Source: Aquificales bacterium (GTDB taxonomy: Bacteria > Aquificota > Aquificia > Aquificales > Aquificaceae). From it: DNA of 9,853 bases. The position numbers were made by a program, and so were the translations under genes. Of this stretch, positions 6,736-9,853 are shown one piece after another. Each line of letters starts with the position of its first letter. The first letter of the stretch is position 1. The notes below the pieces were generated by a model, which saw only the letters and a list, made by a program, of their open reading frames with translations, did not search any database and was not told where the DNA came from. The DNA lies in the NCBI GenBank assembly GCA_015491275.1, contig WFWF01000044.1:1-9853 (forward strand), written 5' to 3'.

Positions 6736-6775
6736 TAAGAATATAAATATATTAAACCGGAAGGGGGTTAAGGAA
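6736..6775. promoter_or_regulatory. Divergent promoter region between LptF/G-like gene and pel operon
   Basis: This 40-bp spacer probably starts the pel operon to the right and the permease gene to the left. Plus-strand -10 candidates are TATAAA (6742-6747) and TATATT (6748-6753), giving a leader of roughly 16-22 nt that includes the pelC SD. On the minus strand TATATT (6745-6740) abuts the permease ATG, so that mRNA would be leaderless. No FleQ-like or other recognisable operator was seen, and no clear -35 in either direction. Confidence 0.45.
6761..6767 (+). promoter_or_regulatory. Shine-Dalgarno sequence deciding the pelC start
   Basis: AAGGGGG lies 8 nt before TTG 6776. It supports this TTG over the upstream ATG 6719, which would overlap the divergent permease gene and add 19 residues before the signal peptide. 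Confidence 0.6.
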
Positions 6776-7216
6776 TTGAAAAACTTGAAAGTATTTATAT
6801 CGGTTATTATCCTTTGCATGTCGTGTTCAACGGTAATAAACAAGAACTTCAGGCAGCTTGATAAGGGGAAAACCTATACAGTATTACCTTTCAAAAACTA
6901 CACAGAAACACCCATGGCGGGTCATAGGGTGGCATCGGTAATAGAGGCGGTTCTTGCAAGTAAGGGGTATGTTATAGTAAAGGCAAAGGAAGGTAATAAA
7001 ATACATCCCAAGGCTGACTACATAATAAGCGGTACGGTTAACGAATACGGGTACAAGGCAGGCTTGGAAGGAAAACCCGTTATAAGTATATCCCTTTATA
7101 TATATGACACAGAAAGTAATAAGCTTGTGTACAGCGGTAGCATTTCGGCAACAGGATGGTCCTATGAATCGGTAAGCACCCTGCTTCAAAGGGTCGTGGA
7201 TGAAGTGATAAGGTGA
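6776..7216 (+). CDS. pelC: PelC-like outer-membrane lipoprotein of the Pel exopolysaccharide system
   Basis: PelC is a lipoprotein that forms a dodecameric ring on the periplasmic side of the outer membrane and helps guide Pel polysaccharide to the PelB pore. From TTG 6776 the product is 146 residues: MKNLK, a hydrophobic stretch and CMSC, with Cys17 the probable lipidation site (the lipobox is slightly atypical, Cys at -3; Cys14 is an alternative). The body shows the CsgG/LpoB-like fold signature YTVLPFKNYTETPMAG (34-49), then ADYIISGTV (80-88), the PelC-like segment YGYKAGLEGKPVISISLYIYD (91-111) and GWS with Trp128. The final helix begins SVSTLLQRVVDEVI. The assignment is made firm by pelD, pelE and pelF following directly. 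TTG is preferred because it gives a proper signal peptide and has an SD. First gene of the operon visible here; its stop overlaps the pelD start as GTGA. Confidence 0.85.
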   Translation: MKNLKVFISVIILCMSCSTVINKNFRQLDKGKTYTVLPFKNYTETPMAGHRVASVIEAVLASKGYVIVKAKEGNKIHPKADYIISGTVNEYGYKAGLEGKPVISISLYIYDTESNKLVYSGSISATGWSYESVSTLLQRVVDEVIR

Positions 7217-8451
7217 AGGCGGGTATAAGAAAAAGCATACTTTTTGTGCTTGATATATTGGCGGTTTTTTCACTCCTATATCTTGTAGGACACATTTTTA
7301 GCAGGGAAAATCCTCTCTTTGTTAATATGTATGCCTCACCTTACATATTTACACAGCTTCTCCTTTCCCTGTTTCACAGTTTCAAAGGAGGACTTATATT
7401 CCTTACACTACATACGGTTGCATCCTTCCTCACCCAAATAAAACCGAACACGGAATTCTTGCTGTGGAACACCCTACTAACGCTTACCGCATGTGAATTC
7501 AGCTATCTCTGGAGAAGAAAAAATCAGGAAAAAGAGAAGGAAATAGCGTCCCTCAAGATGATGGTGGATAAATTAAGGTCGGATCTGCATTTCTTAAAAA
7601 TTTCCCATGACCAACTTGAAATAGATTTCCTTATCAATCCCAGAAATATAAGAAGTATCCTTACGGATATAAGAAAAGATTTACCCAAAGAAGGAAATGA
7701 AAAGAGGATAGCCAAACTGCTAATTAATATACTGAATAAATATTTTCAAATAACGGATGTTTGTCTTCTGAGTTATAAGGAAGGAAAATATGAGATTATA
7801 GAGGGTGAAGGGAAAGGTATCAACTTCAATGATCCACTGCTAAAAAGGGCGGTCCGTGAGGTTGAATCCGCCTTTTTAACTCCGAAGGATGTAAAGGAAG
7901 ATATAAAATCTGGAAAGAATATAAGTTGTTTGGCAGTATTTGTTTATAAATATGAAAATTGTCTGTATGTACTTACTGTTAAAGAAATGCCCTTTGAAAA
8001 TATGAATGAGGAGGTGCTCAGGGAAATAAATATACTTTTCAATTATCTCCTTGAAGACATTGTATATTCAAAAAAGCTGAGAGATCTTATAAATAATAAC
8101 GATAAGCCTTGCTCCTTTGAGTTTTTGAAAGAGCTGTTTAAAGCACGGGAACTAAAAAGAAAGCTGGGTATAGACAGTTTCATTCTTATATTTGACATAG
8201 CGGAAGGTAATATATACCGACAGTCATTAGCAAAAAACTTAAGACTAACAGACTTAATATGCATAAGGGAAGAAGAAGGGAAGGTGTTCATTCTTTGCCC
8301 ACTAACTTCTCTCCACGGGGCGGAGTCCGTAGCAAGGAGGCTTGAAGATAACCTTGAAACCTTGAAACTGATAGGGATAAAAGGTTTAGAAGATGATAAA
8401 ATACTTGAAAATTTTCAATTGAAAACAGGCAAGGACAAGGCTAAATTATAA
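7213..8451 (+). CDS. pelD: PelD, inner-membrane c-di-GMP receptor of the Pel system
   Basis: PelD sits in the inner membrane and activates Pel synthesis when it binds cyclic di-GMP. The 412-residue protein has four membrane segments (about 8-28, 42-58, 59-76, 81-99) and a charged coiled-coil linker (101-137). A GAF-like domain (~160-287) and a degenerate GGDEF domain (~300-412) follow. In the last domain RLTD (344-347) is followed by five residues and then EEEGK (353-357) where an active cyclase has GGDEF. This is exactly the spacing of an inhibitory I-site (RxxD) before the signature, so c-di-GMP binding is expected and cyclase activity is not; Pseudomonas PelD is known to have the same arrangement. 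Arg375 or Arg376 could be the second arginine contact (inference). The start is GTG 7213, overlapping the pelC stop by 4 nt, with only a weak SD, so translation is probably coupled. Confidence 0.92.
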   Translation: MKAGIRKSILFVLDILAVFSLLYLVGHIFSRENPLFVNMYASPYIFTQLLLSLFHSFKGGLIFLTLHTVASFLTQIKPNTEFLLWNTLLTLTACEFSYLWRRKNQEKEKEIASLKMMVDKLRSDLHFLKISHDQLEIDFLINPRNIRSILTDIRKDLPKEGNEKRIAKLLINILNKYFQITDVCLLSYKEGKYEIIEGEGKGINFNDPLLKRAVREVESAFLTPKDVKEDIKSGKNISCLAVFVYKYENCLYVLTVKEMPFENMNEEVLREINILFNYLLEDIVYSKKLRDLINNNDKPCSFEFLKELFKARELKRKLGIDSFILIFDIAEGNIYRQSLAKNLRLTDLICIREEEGKVFILCPLTSLHGAESVARRLEDNLETLKLIGIKGLEDDKILENFQLKTGKDKAKL

Positions 8452-8521
8452 AAAGCGGGATAATTCAAAAAGCTTATTATAAGGGAAATTTATAAAAATT
8501 AAAGCCGTGAAGGGGGCAAAG
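8452..8521 (+). promoter_or_regulatory. pelD-pelE spacer with possible internal promoter
   Basis: This 70-bp AT-rich spacer is the only gap in an otherwise overlapping operon. It holds TATAAA (8491-8496) and a small imperfectly useful palindrome CTTATTATAAG (8473-8483), which could serve an internal promoter or regulator. No -35 at a good distance and no GC-rich terminator stem with a T-tract are visible. Confidence 0.25.
8510..8516 (+). promoter_or_regulatory. Shine-Dalgarno sequence deciding the pelE start
   Basis: AAGGGGG lies 5 nt before TTG 8522. The in-frame GTG at 8507 precedes this SD and has none of its own, so the TTG start is preferred; it removes five residues. Confidence 0.65.
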
Positions 8522-9265
8522 TTGAAGGTTTTAAGATTTATTATATTTTTACCGATAATAGTCCTGAGCGGACCCGCGGGTCTGCTGCTTACCCTTATAG
8601 GTACACTTTCAAGGTATAAAAAATACCTGCAGGTAGAAAGAATAGGAATTGAAGAGTCTTATATACCGCGGGTGGAGGTAAAAAGGGGCGGAAGTATAAA
8701 CGATGAAAATTTTGTAATAAGTATAATAAGAAGCGGGTATCCTAAAACGCTGAGGTCACTTAAACAGTTACATGTATCCGCAAGGGAGGAAGTAAGACTT
8801 CTTACCTTCTCCTTTTTTTCGGACATAGAGAAGGAGATATTCAAAAAAATAGATATTTTAAACAAAAAGCTTTCGCAAGCTAATGAGAGGGAAAAACCGA
8901 ATATTCTCTATAAGCTCGCAAGTCTCAACTGGGAACTCGTCTTCTCTGGAATAGCGGAGAAAGAAATGAGGGAGTTTCATCTGAAAAAGGCTCTTGATTA
9001 CTGTCTCAGCGCTCTTGAGATAAAAAGGGATTCCAAGATATCCTTCTTGGGAGGAAGGATATGTCTAGCTATGGGTGACACGGGAAGGGCTGAACACTTA
9101 CTTAAAGAAGCCATTGAACTCGGTATGCCTTATGAGAAGGTAGCCTTATATCTCATGGAGGTTTACTTTCACAAAAGGAACTGGAAAAAGGTTATTGAAA
9201 TAGGTGAATCGGTCAAGGATATCCCTGATGAAAAGGTCATTGCTATAACAAGGGTATGGGTATGA
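8522..9265 (+). CDS. pelE: PelE-like membrane-anchored TPR protein
   Basis: PelE is an inner-membrane component of the Pel synthase complex, with a membrane anchor and TPR repeats that hold partners such as PelD and PelF/PelG together. From TTG 8522 this protein has 247 residues. It shows a hydrophobic anchor (~5-29) with SGPAG in the middle, a basic YKKY stop-transfer, then a soluble region. The part around 85-120 (SAREEVRLLTFSFF) is helical and resembles the corresponding PelE segment. TPR-like helices run from ~126 to 240, including LKKALDYCLSALEI, GDTGRAEHLLKEAIELG and NWKKVIEIGE. It is shorter than Pseudomonas PelE (about 330 residues). The assignment leans on position between pelD and pelF as well as architecture. 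It follows a 70-bp gap, the widest in the operon, and its stop overlaps the pelF start by 4 nt. TTG is chosen for its AAGGGGG SD. Confidence 0.82.
   Translation: MKVLRFIIFLPIIVLSGPAGLLLTLIGTLSRYKKYLQVERIGIEESYIPRVEVKRGGSINDENFVISIIRSGYPKTLRSLKQLHVSAREEVRLLTFSFFSDIEKEIFKKIDILNKKLSQANEREKPNILYKLASLNWELVFSGIAEKEMREFHLKKALDYCLSALEIKRDSKISFLGGRICLAMGDTGRAEHLLKEAIELGMPYEKVALYLMEVYFHKRNWKKVIEIGESVKDIPDEKVIAITRVWV
8567..8586. repeat. Near-perfect 20-bp palindrome in the pelE 5' coding region
   Basis: The core GACCCGCGGGTC (8571-8582) is a perfect 12-bp palindrome. The flanks AGC (8567-8569) and GCT (8584-8586) also pair, with one G/T mismatch pair (G-U in RNA) between. It encodes the SGPAGLL segment of the PelE membrane anchor and is notably GC-rich for this region. 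It may be chance or codon-driven; an operator or an RNA hairpin near the start codon is possible. Confidence 0.4.
9038..9062 (+). repeat. Perfect 9-bp inverted repeat within pelE
   Basis: ATATCCTTC (9038-9046) and GAAGGATAT (9054-9062) pair perfectly around a 7-nt loop, TTGGGAG (9047-9053). It lies within coding sequence and has no following T-tract, so it is not an intrinsic terminator. The purine-rich arm and loop contain an SD-like GGGAGG. Confidence 0.45.
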
Positions 9266-9853
9266 AAGCGGACGGGATTGATGTGCTTATAATAGCGGAA
9301 GGTACCTACCCCTACATAAGGGGAGGAGTGTCTTCCTGGATACATCAGCTCATTGAAAATATGGAAGATATGACTTTCGGCATACTCTTTTTGGGATCAA
9401 GAAGGGAAGATTATGAAGATATAAAGTATGAACTTCCGAGAAACATAAAGTTTTTCAAAGAGTTTTTCCTTTTCTCGGAAAACGGAAGAATAAACGAAGG
9501 AACGAAGAGGGGTAAGAAGGAGGTTTTTTATATAAGCTCCCTTCTTAAGGATACGGAAACCTTACCGGAAAAGTTATGGGATCACCGTTTCTATATCGGG
9601 GAACTAAGCATAGAAGACTTTCTGAGGGGAAGATACACATGGGACCTTTTTGAAGAGGTCTATTTAGAACAGTATGTAGATCTGCCCTTCGTTGAATTTT
9701 TTTGGGCGCTCAGAAACCTGCTCACTCCCCTATGGATGTCCGCAAAAGCTATTGAAGAACTCGGAAATCTTAAGGTGGGTGTTATCCACGCACCTTCAAC
9801 AGGTTACGCGGGCTTCGTGGGAGGCATGCTTAAGAAAAAACTTAACGCTTCCT
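9262..9853 (+). CDS. pelF: PelF glycosyltransferase (partial, C-terminus beyond right edge)
   Basis: PelF is the cytosolic GT4-family glycosyltransferase that polymerises Pel polysaccharide from a UDP-sugar, working with the PelG membrane transporter. Only 197 codons of an expected ~500 are present, covering the N-terminal PelF-specific region (DUF3492), not the GT4 donor-binding domain. Diagnostic sequence is DVLIIAEGTYPYIRGGVSSW (7-26), the classic EGTxPYxRGGVSSW signature, followed by WIHQLIENM. Further on comes HAPSTGYAGFVGG in the right place for the HxxSTGYAG segment. The ATG at 9262 overlaps the pelE stop as ATGA, with AGGG 7 nt upstream; the ATG at 9256, two codons earlier, has that purine run too close. 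No oddity is seen. pelG would be expected next, outside the window. Confidence 0.93.
   Translation, partial: MKADGIDVLIIAEGTYPYIRGGVSSWIHQLIENMEDMTFGILFLGSRREDYEDIKYELPRNIKFFKEFFLFSENGRINEGTKRGKKEVFYISSLLKDTETLPEKLWDHRFYIGELSIEDFLRGRYTWDLFEEVYLEQYVDLPFVEFFWALRNLLTPLWMSAKAIEELGNLKVGVIHAPSTGYAGFVGGMLKKKLNAS

Noticed and set aside
6719..6775. Upstream ATG start for pelC
   Set aside because: It would put 19 polar residues before the lipoprotein signal peptide and overlap the divergent gene; TTG 6776 has an SD and a proper signal sequence.
6736..6843. N-terminal extension of the LptF/G-like reading frame (36 residues)
   Set aside because: It is antisense to the start of pelC, and the conserved family N-terminus begins at ATG 6735.
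6884..7295. Minus-strand open frames opposite pelC and the start of pelD
   Set aside because: They are shadows of well-supported pelC and pelD coding sequence, with no family features.
8242..8450. PelD C-terminal domain as an active diguanylate cyclase
   Set aside because: The GGDEF signature is replaced by EEEGK, so the catalytic residues are missing.

Overview
The window looks like a compact chromosome segment from a thermophilic, Gram-negative-type (diderm) bacterium, most likely of the Aquificota. This assignment is inference. It rests on an archaeal-type methionine adenosyltransferase beside clearly bacterial outer-membrane genes (an LptF/LptG-type permease, a PelC lipoprotein, an L,D-transpeptidase-fold enzyme), heavy AGG/AGA arginine and ATA isoleucine use, moderate GC and almost no intergenic DNA. 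No RNA gene, insertion sequence, CRISPR array or convincing intrinsic terminator was seen.

Layout. (1) Positions 1-2725, minus strand, one operon read leftward: macrodomain protein, then a phosphoglucomutase/phosphomannomutase-family enzyme, then methionine adenosyltransferase (cut by the left edge). Start and stop codons overlap or abut. (2) Positions 2745-3506, plus strand: hisF alone, divergent from the macrodomain gene across 19 bp. (3) Positions 3470-5531, minus strand: a two-gene cell-envelope operon, a Csd6-like YkuD-domain enzyme followed by a secreted protein with an OmpA-like C-terminus; its end overlaps the end of hisF by 37 bp. (4) Positions 5556-5870, plus strand: an MTH1187-type thiamine-binding protein, divergent from the YkuD gene across 24 bp. 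(5) Positions 5872-6735, minus strand: a short LptF/LptG-like permease, tail to tail with the thiamine-binding gene at 1 bp. (6) Positions 6776-9853, plus strand: a Pel exopolysaccharide operon, pelC-pelD-pelE-pelF (pelF cut by the right edge), divergent from the permease gene across 40 bp.

The most coherent system is the Pel cluster. PelD is an inner-membrane c-di-GMP receptor whose GGDEF signature is lost (EEEGK) while the inhibitory I-site (RLTD, five residues upstream) is kept. PelE is a membrane-anchored TPR partner, PelF the cytosolic glycosyltransferase, and PelC a periplasm-facing outer-membrane lipoprotein. pelA and pelB are not upstream of pelC, where the Pseudomonas order would put them.

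A second theme is gene starts. Five of the six operon-leading genes lack a Shine-Dalgarno sequence and have a -10-like hexamer almost touching the start codon, in three face-to-face divergent pairs. The operon-internal genes mostly carry clear SD sequences. This suggests leaderless mRNAs from symmetric bidirectional promoters.
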